From DASTSN01 sp035760665 (GTDB taxonomy: Bacteria > Bacteroidota > Bacteroidia > Chitinophagales > Chitinophagaceae), in the NCBI GenBank assembly GCA_035760665.1, contig DASTSN010000031.1, positions 44,303-108,302 on the forward strand: a DNA stretch of 64,000 nucleotides. The letters run 5' to 3'. A program made the position numbers and the translations under genes. Under the pieces are notes generated by a model. The model was given only the letters and a program-made list of their open reading frames with translations, did not search any database and was not told the DNA's origin. This document shows, in pieces, positions 52,181-60,713 of this stretch (its first letter is position 1; the number at the start of each line of letters is the position of its first letter).

Positions 52181-52208
52181 AGCGTGGCGTTTTCACGCCA
52201 CGCTTTTT
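52181..52208 (+). terminator. Strong hairpin terminator between leuA and leuC
   Basis: Perfect ten-base GC-rich arms (52181-52190 and 52195-52204) with loop TTTC and a following T-run to 52208. It lies 33 bases after leuA and only 11 bases before the leuC ATG, with no room for a promoter between, so leuC must be read through it or be regulated by it. Confidence 0.8.
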
Positions 52209-52219
52209 AAAGCAAGAAA

Positions 52220-53617
52220 ATGGGAAAGACTTTATTTGATAAAATTTGGGAGAAGCACATTGTCCGCCAGATCGACGGAGGCCCCTCGGTTTTTTACATC
52301 GACAAGCATTTCATTCACGAAGTCACCAGCCCACAGGCCTTCACTGGTCTTAACAAGCGCGGCATTAAAGTATTTCGTCCCCGTCAGGTGGTGGCAACGG
52401 CCGATCACAATGTACCAACGTTAAACCAGCACCTCCCGATCAGGGAAGAGCTGAGCCGCCTGCAGGTGGAAACGCTGAAAAAGAATTGTGCAGAACACGG
52501 TATAGAGTTGTACGGACTTGGCCATCCTTTTCAGGGTATTGTGCATGTGATTGGTCCCGAACTGGGCATTACACAGCCGGGAATGACGATTGTTTGCGGT
52601 GACAGCCACACTTCCACCCACGGGGCATTTGGCGCAATCGCATTTGGAATCGGTACCAGCGAAGTGGAAATGGTGCTGGCTACACAATGCCTGCTGCAAA
52701 GCAAGCCCAAACTGATGCGTATAAATGTAGAGGGGCCATTGAATAAAGGAGTACTGTCAAAAGATATTGTGCTGTACATCCTGGCAAAAATTTCTGCCAG
52801 TGGCGCCACAGGGTACGCAGTGGAATTTGCTGGTTCAGCTATCCGCGGCTTATCCATGGAAGCGAGGATGACGATATGTAATATGAGTATAGAAATGGGC
52901 GCCCGTTGCGGGATGATTGCGCCGGACGACACCACTTTTAACTATATAAAGGGGAGATTATTTGCACCGAAAGGTGAAGACTGGGATAAAAAACTGGCAG
53001 CATGGCGGCAGTTAACGTCCGATCCTGATGCTGTTTTTGACAAGGAAATTCATATCAACGCGGCAGACATAGAGCCCATGATCACCTACGGCACCAATCC
53101 TGGTATGGGCATGGGTATTACCGCCCGCATCCCTTCGCTGGATGAAGTAGCCGACCAAGAAAAAATGTCGTTTGAAAAATCACTTGGCTATATGGGGTTG
53201 CAACCGGGCTCTGCACTCAAAGGACAAAAAGTGGATTATGTTTTCATTGGCAGCTGTACCAATTCGCGGATCGAAGATTTGAGAATGGTTGCTTCATTTA
53301 TCAAAGGAAAACAAAAAGCCAAAGATGTTGAAGTGTGGATTGTGCCGGGTAGCAAGCAAGTGGAAAAACAGGCCAGGGAGGAAGGCATAGATAAAATTTT
53401 TGAAGAAGCCGGTTTCATGCTTCGGCAGCCAGGCTGTTCAGCTTGCCTCGGCATGAACGAGGATAAGATACCAGCCGGTAAATATTGTATCTCTACTTCT
53501 AACCGGAATTTTGAAGGCAGGCAGGGCCCCAATGCCAGGACGTTCCTCGCCAGCCCGCTGACGGCTGCCGTGGCAGCCATCACCGGCAAAGTAACGGATA
53601 TAAGAGAATGGCTATAA
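52220..53617 (+). CDS. leuC: 3-isopropylmalate dehydratase large subunit
   Basis: A 465-residue aconitase-fold protein. The 4Fe-4S cysteines lie in GSCTNSRIEDL (about residue 341) and GCSACLGMN (about 404-412). Other motifs are DHNVPTLNQ, VCGDSHTSTHGAFGAIAFGI and the C-terminal STSNRNFEGRQGP. With LeuD it isomerises 2- to 3-isopropylmalate. Its start lies immediately after the hairpin at 52181-52208, and leuD follows after 36 bp. Confidence 0.96.
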   Translation: MGKTLFDKIWEKHIVRQIDGGPSVFYIDKHFIHEVTSPQAFTGLNKRGIKVFRPRQVVATADHNVPTLNQHLPIREELSRLQVETLKKNCAEHGIELYGLGHPFQGIVHVIGPELGITQPGMTIVCGDSHTSTHGAFGAIAFGIGTSEVEMVLATQCLLQSKPKLMRINVEGPLNKGVLSKDIVLYILAKISASGATGYAVEFAGSAIRGLSMEARMTICNMSIEMGARCGMIAPDDTTFNYIKGRLFAPKGEDWDKKLAAWRQLTSDPDAVFDKEIHINAADIEPMITYGTNPGMGMGITARIPSLDEVADQEKMSFEKSLGYMGLQPGSALKGQKVDYVFIGSCTNSRIEDLRMVASFIKGKQKAKDVEVWIVPGSKQVEKQAREEGIDKIFEEAGFMLRQPGCSACLGMNEDKIPAGKYCISTSNRNFEGRQGPNARTFLASPLTAAVAAITGKVTDIREWL

Positions 53618-53653
53618 TACTAACAGGCATGCACAAACAATTAAATTAACGTC

Positions 53654-54250
53654 GTGAGCAAAGCAATAAATATCGTAACGAGTACAGTGGTATCGCTAAA
53701 CAGTGAAAATGTAGATACGGATCAGATCATTCCGGCTCGTTTTCTTAAAGCTACCAGCCGTGATGGATTTGGTAAAAACCTTTTTCGCGACTGGCGTTAT
53801 GAAAATGATAATGAGCAGCAGCCCAAGAAAGACTTTATTCTCAATAATCCGGCATACAAAGGCCGCATACTGGTAGCTGGAAAAAATTTCGGTTGTGGAT
53901 CATCGCGGGAACATGCGGCCTGGGCTATCAAAGATTATGGTTTTGATGTAGTTGTCAGCAGTTTCTTTGCTGACATTTTTAAAAATAATTCACTGAATAA
54001 CTTCCTGCTGCCGGTTGTTGTGAGTGATGCGTTTCTGAAGCGGATTTTTGATGTGGTCAATACCGATCCTTCCGCCACGCTGACGGTTAATCTGGAAGCC
54101 CAAACCATTACCATTGACAGTACCCGTGAACAGGAAAATTTCGACATCAATCACTACAAAAAAACATGCCTGCTCAATGGCTATGACGATATTGATTACC
54201 TGCTGAATATGAAAAGCGAAATTGAAGCATTTGAAAATAACAGACTTTAA
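53654..54250 (+). CDS. leuD: 3-isopropylmalate dehydratase small subunit
   Basis: A 198-residue protein with GTG start at 53654. Motifs VDTDQIIPARFLKAT, GRILVAGKNFGCGSSREHAA and VVSSFFADIFKNNSLNNFLL are those of the swivelling domain that completes the LeuCD active site. It is normal in length, 36 bp downstream of leuC and 31 bp upstream of leuB. Confidence 0.95.
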   Translation: MSKAINIVTSTVVSLNSENVDTDQIIPARFLKATSRDGFGKNLFRDWRYENDNEQQPKKDFILNNPAYKGRILVAGKNFGCGSSREHAAWAIKDYGFDVVVSSFFADIFKNNSLNNFLLPVVVSDAFLKRIFDVVNTDPSATLTVNLEAQTITIDSTREQENFDINHYKKTCLLNGYDDIDYLLNMKSEIEAFENNRL

Positions 54251-54281
54251 AACTACCCGCAGAAAACAAAATATTGCTTGT

Positions 54282-55397
54282 ATGATCAAAAATATTGCAG
54301 TAATAGAAGGTGATGGAATAGGCCCCGAAGTAACACGCCAGTCTGTTCGCATACTGAATGCCGTGGCAGAATCTTTCGGGTATGAATTTAATTATACTTA
54401 TTGTTTGATGGGGGCAGATGCCATCGACAAAACCGGTAACCCGCTCCCGGATGAAACCATTGGGATATGCCAGATCAGCGATGCGATTTTATTTGGCGCC
54501 ATCGGCCACCCCAAATATGATAATGATCCCACTGCCAAAGTAAGACCAGAACAGGGCTTATTAAAATTACGAAAATCACTCCGGCTCTATGCCAATATCC
54601 GCCCGGTGAATACTTACAGCTCACTGCAGCATTTGTCTCCCCTGAAAAGTAAAAATATAGAAGGTGTCGATTTTGTCATATTCCGTGAACTGACCGGGGG
54701 CATTTATTTTGGAAAAAAAGAGCTGAGCGAAGACGGGAACTATGCCTCTGACGATTGTGTGTACAGCCGGGAGGAAATAGAACGCATTGCACGGCTGGCC
54801 TTCCAGTATGCAATGAAGCGCAAAAGAAAATTAACGCTCGTGGATAAGGCTAATGTACTGGAAACATCCAGGCTCTGGAGAAAAGTGGTGCAGGAACTGG
54901 CGGGCCAATATAAAGAAGTAACCGTTGATTACATGTTTGTTGACAATGCCTCCATGCAAATCATCCTCAACCCAAAGCAGTTTGATGTGATTCTCACCGA
55001 AAATATGTTTGGAGACATTATTAGCGATGAGGCAAGTGTGATCAGTGGTTCAATCGGCCTCTTGCCTTCAGCCTCGGTTGGCGAAAGCGCAGCTTTGTTC
55101 GAACCCATTCACGGTTCCTATCCGCAGGCAGCGGGCAAAGACATCGCTAACCCCCTGGGCTCTGTGTTGTCTGCCGCCATGTTGCTTGATCATTTTGGTT
55201 TGTCCGATGAAGCAAATCTTGTTCGTGAGGCGGTGAACTGGACTCTGCAAAACGGGTTTGTAACAAAAGATATTGATCCGGTTAATTTTTATTTCACCTC
55301 CACTATCGGGGAATTAATTTGTGATTATGTATCCGGTAAAGTGCCGGGATCGGTGAAAAAAGAAAATATTGAAATAAGAAAGTCGACGATCATATAA
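54282..55397 (+). CDS. leuB: 3-isopropylmalate dehydrogenase
   Basis: A 371-residue enzyme from ATG 54282; a frame starting at 54222 would overlap leuD and lacks similarity. Motifs are IAVIEGDGIGPEVTRQSV, FRELTGGIYFGKKE, the Lys-Ala-Asn site LVDKANVLETSRLWRKV, FGDIISDEASVISGSIGLLP and the NAD segment EPIHGSYPQAAGKDIANPL. It oxidises and decarboxylates 3-isopropylmalate to 2-oxoisocaproate. It is the last leu gene; a promoter and attenuator follow before ilvE. Confidence 0.95.
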   Translation: MIKNIAVIEGDGIGPEVTRQSVRILNAVAESFGYEFNYTYCLMGADAIDKTGNPLPDETIGICQISDAILFGAIGHPKYDNDPTAKVRPEQGLLKLRKSLRLYANIRPVNTYSSLQHLSPLKSKNIEGVDFVIFRELTGGIYFGKKELSEDGNYASDDCVYSREEIERIARLAFQYAMKRKRKLTLVDKANVLETSRLWRKVVQELAGQYKEVTVDYMFVDNASMQIILNPKQFDVILTENMFGDIISDEASVISGSIGLLPSASVGESAALFEPIHGSYPQAAGKDIANPLGSVLSAAMLLDHFGLSDEANLVREAVNWTLQNGFVTKDIDPVNFYFTSTIGELICDYVSGKVPGSVKKENIEIRKSTII

Positions 55398-55412
55398 GAA
55401 TCGTTTTAGTTC

Positions 55413-55444
55413 TTTGTTTTATCTGGCAGGCGGTCGTATATTCG
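55413..55444 (+). promoter_or_regulatory. Promoter of the ilv leader (TTTG-N20-TATATTCG)
   Basis: TTTG (55413-55416) matches the -33 box exactly and TATATTCG (55437-55444) matches TAnnTTTG with one mismatch, spaced by 20 bases. Transcription would begin near 55449, about 14 bases before the leader-peptide ATG. It lets the ilv genes be transcribed independently of leuACDB. Confidence 0.55.
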
Positions 55445-55462
55445 CAGTATAACAAACATCTC

Positions 55463-55564
55463 ATGTTAAAAGCTGTTAATAATATTCTTCCCTTAACTGC
55501 AATGATTATTGTGGTGGTGGTGATTATTATTCCTGCTTTAAACGGAGGTGGATTTTTTATATAA
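55463..55564 (+). CDS. Branched-chain amino acid leader peptide (33 codons)
   Basis: A 33-residue frame with ATG at 55463 and TAA at 55562-55564. From codon 14 it reads M-IIVVVVIII-P: nine consecutive Ile/Val codons (55505-55531), with Leu and further Ile codons around it (ATT, CTT, TTA). Nothing in it looks like a folded protein. Such leader peptides exist to be translated: scarcity of charged tRNA-Ile or tRNA-Val stalls the ribosome at the run. The Asn-Gly-Gly-Gly codons after it contain the antiterminator strand. It lies directly upstream of ilvEDBNCA. A small membrane peptide is an unlikely alternative. Confidence 0.82.
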   Translation: MLKAVNNILPLTAMIIVVVVIIIPALNGGGFFI

Positions 55565-55619
55565 ATAATCAATATAAAATATAAACGCAACCCGCCTCCT
55601 CAAAAAGGCGGTTTTTTTT
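55544..55619 (+). promoter_or_regulatory. ilv transcription attenuator: antiterminator strand and intrinsic terminator
   Basis: The terminator has arms CCGCCT (55592-55597) and AGGCGG (55606-55611) with an eight-base loop, followed by eight Ts (55612-55619). The leader bases GGAGGTGG (55544-55551) are complementary to CCGCCTCC (55592-55599) over eight pairs, one of them G-U, and so can take the 5' arm away from the terminator. A ribosome stalled on the Ile/Val run (55505-55531) leaves 55544-55551 free, favouring read-through; one that reaches the stop (55562) covers it, favouring termination. The terminator ends 70 bases before ilvE. Confidence 0.8.
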
Positions 55620-55689
55620 GTACATGAAATTTTAAATCCACGGCATTGAAAAATGCAAACAACAATCACCTGCCACATAAAAGCAAGCA

Positions 55690-56595
55690 ATGATGAGCTC
55701 GTATTATAACCAACATACTGTCCTCTATCACAACGGGGAATTTGTAAAAGCCGCTGAGGCAAAGATGGATTTGTTCAGCCAGTCTTTGCATTATGGATAT
55801 GCTGTTTTTGAAGGAATACGTTCTTATGAAACAAATGCCGGTGAGACTAAAATTTTCAAGGCTGACGAGCATTTTAACCGGCTAAAAAATTCAGCGGCAT
55901 TCATGAATATGCCTTATCCGTATGATACACAGGAACTGATTACAGCAACCTATGAAGTGCTGGAACGCAACAACCTGAAAAACGCCTATATCCGCCCGTT
56001 GGTTTATGCGCCGGCAAATATGAGTTTTTCGAGAAATGACCAATCTTTTATTGTGATAGAAGCCTGGGAAATGGCGCCTTTTCTGGGAAATAAGCTGCTG
56101 CGGGTTATGACGTCATCTTATCAGCGACCTAACCCAAAAGCTTTTAATATGCTTGCGAAAGCGTCTGGTCATTATGTGAATTCGATCCTTGCCAGCCAGG
56201 AAGCGAAAGCGAAGGGTTTTGACGAGGCTTTACTGACAGATATAAATGGTTTGGTAGCTGAAGGGCCGGGGGCCAATATTTTTTATGAAAAGGACGGAAA
56301 ACTTTTTACGCCAGCTACAGGGAGCATTCTACCGGGCATCACAAGAGCCACAGTGATTGAATTATGTTACGAACTCGCCATCCCGGTGGAAGAAAAACCA
56401 GTGACACTTGCGGAATTGAAATGCGCTGATGCTGCTTTTTTCTGTGGCACAGCCGCAGAAGTGATAGGTTGGTCAGCAATAGATGATTACAAATTAACCC
56501 TGCCATGGGAGCAGTCTGCTAGTAAAATATTGCAGGAAGCCTATCAGCACAGGGTAAAAGAAATGGAGTATAAAACTATAGCAGAAATTATATGA
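55690..56595 (+). CDS. ilvE: Branched-chain amino acid aminotransferase
   Basis: A 301-residue class IV PLP aminotransferase. Typical are YHNGEFVKAAEAKMDLFSQS, GYAVFEGIRSYE, the PLP lysine K157 in MLAKASGHYVNS, and EALLTDINGLVAEGPGANIF. It makes leucine, isoleucine and valine from the 2-oxo acids using glutamate. It is the first gene of the attenuated ilv unit; its stop codon overlaps the ilvD start (ATGA), indicating translational coupling. ATG 55693 is an alternative start. Confidence 0.94.
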   Translation: MMSSYYNQHTVLYHNGEFVKAAEAKMDLFSQSLHYGYAVFEGIRSYETNAGETKIFKADEHFNRLKNSAAFMNMPYPYDTQELITATYEVLERNNLKNAYIRPLVYAPANMSFSRNDQSFIVIEAWEMAPFLGNKLLRVMTSSYQRPNPKAFNMLAKASGHYVNSILASQEAKAKGFDEALLTDINGLVAEGPGANIFYEKDGKLFTPATGSILPGITRATVIELCYELAIPVEEKPVTLAELKCADAAFFCGTAAEVIGWSAIDDYKLTLPWEQSASKILQEAYQHRVKEMEYKTIAEII

Positions 56596-58277
56596 GTGAA
56601 CTGAACAAATATTCAAAGACGCTTACGCAGGATCCTACGCAACCTGCGGCGCAGGCGATGTATTACGCCATTGGATTTAGCGAAGAAGATTTTAAAAAAG
56701 CACAAGTAGGCATTGTAAGCATGGGTTGGGATGGTAATCCCTGCAATATGCACCTGAATGACCTGGCAACCAGTATTAAAAAATCTGTGGATGAAACGGA
56801 AGGCCTGTTAGGTTTGCGGTTTTATACGATCGGCGTTAGTGATGGTATCAGCATGGGAACCGATGGTATGCGCTACAGCCTTGTCAGTCGCGATGTAATT
56901 GCGGACAGCATTGAAACCAATGCCGGGGCACAATATTATGATGCTATTATTGCTGTGCCGGGATGTGATAAAAATATGCCAGGTTCTGTAATGGCAATGG
57001 GCCGCTTAAACCGTCCCGCGATAATGCTGTATGGTGGCACTATTGCTCCCGGGCATTATAAAGGTGAAGACCTGAATATCGTAAGTGCCTTTGAGGCATT
57101 GGGACAAAAAATAGCAGGCAATCTGAATGAGGCCGATTTTGCAGAAATTATACAACACGCCTGTCCAGGCGCCGGCGCCTGTGGGGGTATGTACACGGCC
57201 AATACGATGGCCAGTGCTATTGAAGCTATGGGTATGAGTTTGCCGAATTCTTCGTCTAACCCGGCATTAAGTAAGGAAAAACAGGAGGAATGCAAAGCAG
57301 TAGGGGCGGCGATTAAATTATTGCTTGAAAAGGATATAAAACCCCGTGACATCATGACACGCAAAGCATTTGAAAATGCCATAACCGTGATCATGGCATT
57401 AGGAGGCAGCACCAACGCAGTTTTACACATGATAGCAATAGCCCGCAGTGTGGATGTGCCTTTGACACAGGACGATTTTCAACAAATCAGCGACCGTGTT
57501 CCGGTACTGGCCGATTTTAAGCCCAGTGGTAAATACCTCATGAAAGATCTGCATCAATACGGGGGCGTTCCTGCTGTGATGAAATATTTATGGAAAAAAG
57601 GGTTGTTGCACGGCGATTGCCTGACGGTAACGGGGAAAACAGTGGCCGAGAACCTGGCGCAGGCTCCAGATCTTGATTTTAACGACCAGAAAATTGTGCA
57701 GCCGCTGGAAACTCCAGTCAAAAAAACGGGGCATTTGCAAATACTTTACGGCAATATAGCCGAAGGAGGAAGCGTAGCAAAAATCAGTGGAAAGGAAGGC
57801 GAACGGTTTGAAGGTCCTGCAAGAGTATTCGAAGGTGAGCATGCACTCATTGAAGGCATCAATTCCGGAAAAATCAAGCAAGGCGATGTTGTTGTCATCC
57901 GTTATGTAGGGCCCAAAGGAGCTCCGGGTATGCCCGAAATGCTGAAGCCAACATCTGCCATCATTGGTGCAGGGTTGGGCAAATCAGTCGCTTTAATTAC
58001 CGATGGCAGGTTCAGCGGCGGTACCCACGGTTTTGTTGTGGGACATATCACTCCGGAAGCATTTGACGGGGGTACCATTGCAATCATCAACGATGATGAC
58101 CCGATTGAAATTGATGCTACCAAAAATACCATCACACTGAAAATTAGTGAGGCAGAAATTGGAAAACGAAAAGCGGCCTGGAAGCAGCCTCCTTTAAAAG
58201 CAAAAAAAGGTATTTTATATAAATATGCCCGGCAGGTTAAATCGGCAGCCGACGGCTGTGTGACTGACGAGTTATGA
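56592..58277 (+). CDS. ilvD: Dihydroxy-acid dehydratase
   Basis: A 561-residue Fe-S enzyme with cluster and active-site motifs VPGCDKNMPGSVMAMGRLNR, CPGAGACGGMYTANTMASA and ALGGSTNAVLH, then YVGPKGAPGMPEMLKPTSA and LITDGRFSGGTHGFVVGHI. It dehydrates 2,3-dihydroxy-isovalerate and -methylvalerate to the 2-oxo acids. Its length is normal. It overlaps ilvE by 4 bp and is followed 19 bp later by ilvB. Confidence 0.96.
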   Translation: MSELNKYSKTLTQDPTQPAAQAMYYAIGFSEEDFKKAQVGIVSMGWDGNPCNMHLNDLATSIKKSVDETEGLLGLRFYTIGVSDGISMGTDGMRYSLVSRDVIADSIETNAGAQYYDAIIAVPGCDKNMPGSVMAMGRLNRPAIMLYGGTIAPGHYKGEDLNIVSAFEALGQKIAGNLNEADFAEIIQHACPGAGACGGMYTANTMASAIEAMGMSLPNSSSNPALSKEKQEECKAVGAAIKLLLEKDIKPRDIMTRKAFENAITVIMALGGSTNAVLHMIAIARSVDVPLTQDDFQQISDRVPVLADFKPSGKYLMKDLHQYGGVPAVMKYLWKKGLLHGDCLTVTGKTVAENLAQAPDLDFNDQKIVQPLETPVKKTGHLQILYGNIAEGGSVAKISGKEGERFEGPARVFEGEHALIEGINSGKIKQGDVVVIRYVGPKGAPGMPEMLKPTSAIIGAGLGKSVALITDGRFSGGTHGFVVGHITPEAFDGGTIAIINDDDPIEIDATKNTITLKISEAEIGKRKAAWKQPPLKAKKGILYKYARQVKSAADGCVTDEL

Positions 58278-58296
58278 TAATTTTTAAAAAGAGTTT

Positions 58297-60039
58297 ATGG
58301 AAACACTTGAACTGAAACAAAAGGAAGCAGGAGGAACAGCAAACCCAGCAATCTCATTGTCTGGTTCCCAGGCGGTGCTGGAGGCATTGATTGCAGAGAA
58401 AGTGGATACAATATTTGGTTATCCCGGTGGTGCCATTATGCCGATCTATGATGCTTTATATGATTATCATGATAAACTGAGTCATATCCTGGTGCGCCAC
58501 GAGCAGGGAGCGATTCATGCTGCACAGGGCTTTGCGCGGGCCTCAGGCCGCGTGGGGGTGGTTTTTGCTACGAGCGGGCCCGGGGCAACCAACCTGGTTA
58601 CCGGCCTGGCCGATGCAATGATTGACAGTACACCGGTGGTTTGTATTACCGGGCAGGTATTTGCGCACCTGCTGGGAACCGATGCCTTCCAGGAAACAGA
58701 TGTGATTAATATCACAGCACCTGTCACAAAATGGAATTACCAGGTGACTGATGCAACAGAGATCCCCCATGTGCTTGCCAAAGCTTTTTACATAGCCAAA
58801 AGCGGCCGCCCCGGCCCGGTGGTCGTGGATATTACAAAGAACGCACAGTTGCAAAAGTTTGACTATGACGGGTACGAAAAATGTGATCATGTTCGGAGTT
58901 ACCGTCCTAAACCAATAGTACGGAAAGAATATATCCAGGAAGCAGCCAAACTAATTAACCAGGCTGAGCGACCTTTTGTCATTTTTGGTCAGGGTGTTAT
59001 ACTTGGTAAAGCAGAAACTGAATTTAAAATATTTATTGAAAAAGCCGGCATACCTGCTGCCTGGACAATCATGGGAATGAGTGCTATTCCTACCGATCAT
59101 CCCCTTGCTGTGGGTATGCTGGGTATGCATGGTAATTATGGCCCCAACGTATTAACAAATGAATGCGATGTATTGATTGCTGTGGGTATGCGCTTTGATG
59201 ACCGTGTTACCGGCCGCTTAGATAAATATGCACGCCAGGCAAAAGTCATTCACCTCGATATTGACCCGGCTGAAATTGATAAAAACGTGAAGACAACCGT
59301 TCCGGTGTGGGGGGATTGTAAAGAAACCCTGCCGCTGTTAACAGAAATGTTGGAACAAAAAGTATATCCCGCCTGGTTACAGCGATTCAGGGATTTTCAA
59401 AAACAAGAAGAGGATGCCTGCATTATCCCTGAATTGAATCCCACCAGTGAGGTGATGACAATGGGAGAAGTTATCAAACTGTTGAATGAATTGACTAATG
59501 GTGACGCCATTATTGTGAGTGATGTGGGACAGCACCAAATGGTGGCCTGCCGTTATGCAAAATACACAAAGTCAAAAAGCAATATTACATCCGGTGGTCT
59601 GGGTACCATGGGATTTGCCTTGCCGGCAGCCATTGGCGCCAGGTTTGGCGCACCGGCACGGCCTGTCATTGCTGTTGCCGGGGACGGCGGTTTTCAGATG
59701 ACCATCCAGGAACTCGGAACCATAATGCAAACCGGTATCGATGTCAAGCTGCTAATTCTTAATAATCATTTTCTCGGTATGGTACGGCAGTGGCAACAAT
59801 TATTCCACGATAAGCGCTACTCGTTTGTGGACATTGACAGTCCCGATTTTGTTATGGTGGCAAAAGGTTATGGAATCGATGGACAGCGAATTACGCATCG
59901 CGATCAACTGAAAGATGCTCTGAAAACAATGCTGGATCATAAAGGTTCTTACCTGCTGGAGGTGATGGTTGGAAAAGAAAATAACGTTTTCCCGATGGTG
60001 CCGCAGGGGTGCAGTGTGGCAGAAATCAGGCTGAAATAA
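58297..60039 (+). CDS. ilvB: Acetolactate synthase large (catalytic) subunit
   Basis: A 580-residue ThDP enzyme. Visible are IFGYPGGAIMPIYDALYD, the catalytic Glu in RHEQGAIHAAQGFARASGR, ATSGPGATNLVTGLADAM, and the ThDP-Mg motif GDGGFQMTIQELGTIMQ with NNHFLGMVRQWQ. It makes acetolactate from pyruvate and acetohydroxybutyrate from pyruvate plus 2-oxobutyrate. It is followed 10 bp later by its regulatory subunit. Confidence 0.96.
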   Translation: METLELKQKEAGGTANPAISLSGSQAVLEALIAEKVDTIFGYPGGAIMPIYDALYDYHDKLSHILVRHEQGAIHAAQGFARASGRVGVVFATSGPGATNLVTGLADAMIDSTPVVCITGQVFAHLLGTDAFQETDVINITAPVTKWNYQVTDATEIPHVLAKAFYIAKSGRPGPVVVDITKNAQLQKFDYDGYEKCDHVRSYRPKPIVRKEYIQEAAKLINQAERPFVIFGQGVILGKAETEFKIFIEKAGIPAAWTIMGMSAIPTDHPLAVGMLGMHGNYGPNVLTNECDVLIAVGMRFDDRVTGRLDKYARQAKVIHLDIDPAEIDKNVKTTVPVWGDCKETLPLLTEMLEQKVYPAWLQRFRDFQKQEEDACIIPELNPTSEVMTMGEVIKLLNELTNGDAIIVSDVGQHQMVACRYAKYTKSKSNITSGGLGTMGFALPAAIGARFGAPARPVIAVAGDGGFQMTIQELGTIMQTGIDVKLLILNNHFLGMVRQWQQLFHDKRYSFVDIDSPDFVMVAKGYGIDGQRITHRDQLKDALKTMLDHKGSYLLEVMVGKENNVFPMVPQGCSVAEIRLK

Positions 60040-60049
60040 AATATAACGT

Positions 60050-60640
60050 ATGAACAAACAAGAATATACAATCACGGTGTATACAGAAAACCAGATTGGT
60101 TTACTGAACAGAATTGCGATTATTTTCTCGCGTCGCAAGATCAATATCGAAAGCTTAAATACATCCCCTTCCGAGATAGAGGGTATTCACCGCTTTACTA
60201 TTGTCATCGAGGAAACAGAAGAAGTTGTCAGCAAACTTGTACGCCAGATCGAAAAACAGGTGGAGGTGCTGAAAGCTTATTACAGTACCAGCGATGAAAT
60301 CGTGTGGCAGGAGCTGGCCTTGTACAAAGTGCCAACCGATGCTATTGCGGAAAAAGTAAAGGTGGAAAGATTGCTGCGCCAATACGGTGCCCGAGCGGTA
60401 GTGATACGCAAAGATTATACAGTGTTTGAAACTACCGGTCACCGCGAAGAAACAGACAAACTGGTAGAAGTGCTGGAGCCGTATGGGTTGATTGAATTTG
60501 TTCGCAGTGCCAGGGTGGCAATCATTAAAGATAGTAATGGCTTTCATGAAAAGCTTAAGGAATTTGAACAAAAGCAACCGAGTGAAGAAGTAATTGAAAA
60601 TGAATACCTGGATAAAAAAGAAGAGGTGTTTACCATGTAA
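60050..60640 (+). CDS. ilvN: Acetolactate synthase small (regulatory) subunit
   Basis: A 196-residue protein with an N-terminal ACT domain (YTITVYTENQIGLLNRIAII, INIESLNTSPSEIEGIHRF) and a second ACT-like half (LYKVPTDAIAEKVKVERLL ... RVAIIKDSNGFHEKLKEF). It activates the catalytic subunit and confers valine feedback inhibition. It is longer than E. coli IlvN/IlvH, with an acidic C-terminal tail. It lies 73 bp before ilvC, a stretch with no obvious signal. Confidence 0.92.
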   Translation: MNKQEYTITVYTENQIGLLNRIAIIFSRRKINIESLNTSPSEIEGIHRFTIVIEETEEVVSKLVRQIEKQVEVLKAYYSTSDEIVWQELALYKVPTDAIAEKVKVERLLRQYGARAVVIRKDYTVFETTGHREETDKLVEVLEPYGLIEFVRSARVAIIKDSNGFHEKLKEFEQKQPSEEVIENEYLDKKEEVFTM

Positions 60641-60713
60641 TGGTCAACAATAAATAATTGTCAAGTCAATTTTAAAACAAAAACCCAAAAACAAACAATT
60701 TAAAACTTAGAAT

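Noticed and set aside
55463..55564. Leader frame as a toxin-like small membrane peptide (type I toxin)
   Set aside because: A hydrophobic Ile/Val core could suggest this, but the position before ilv genes, the codon choice and the paired antiterminator fit attenuation; no antisense RNA gene is evident.
55398..55689. T-box or other tRNA/metabolite riboswitch upstream of ilvE
   Set aside because: No T-box sequence (AGGGUGGNACCGCG-type) is present. The Ile/Val codon run with complementary arms explains the region better.
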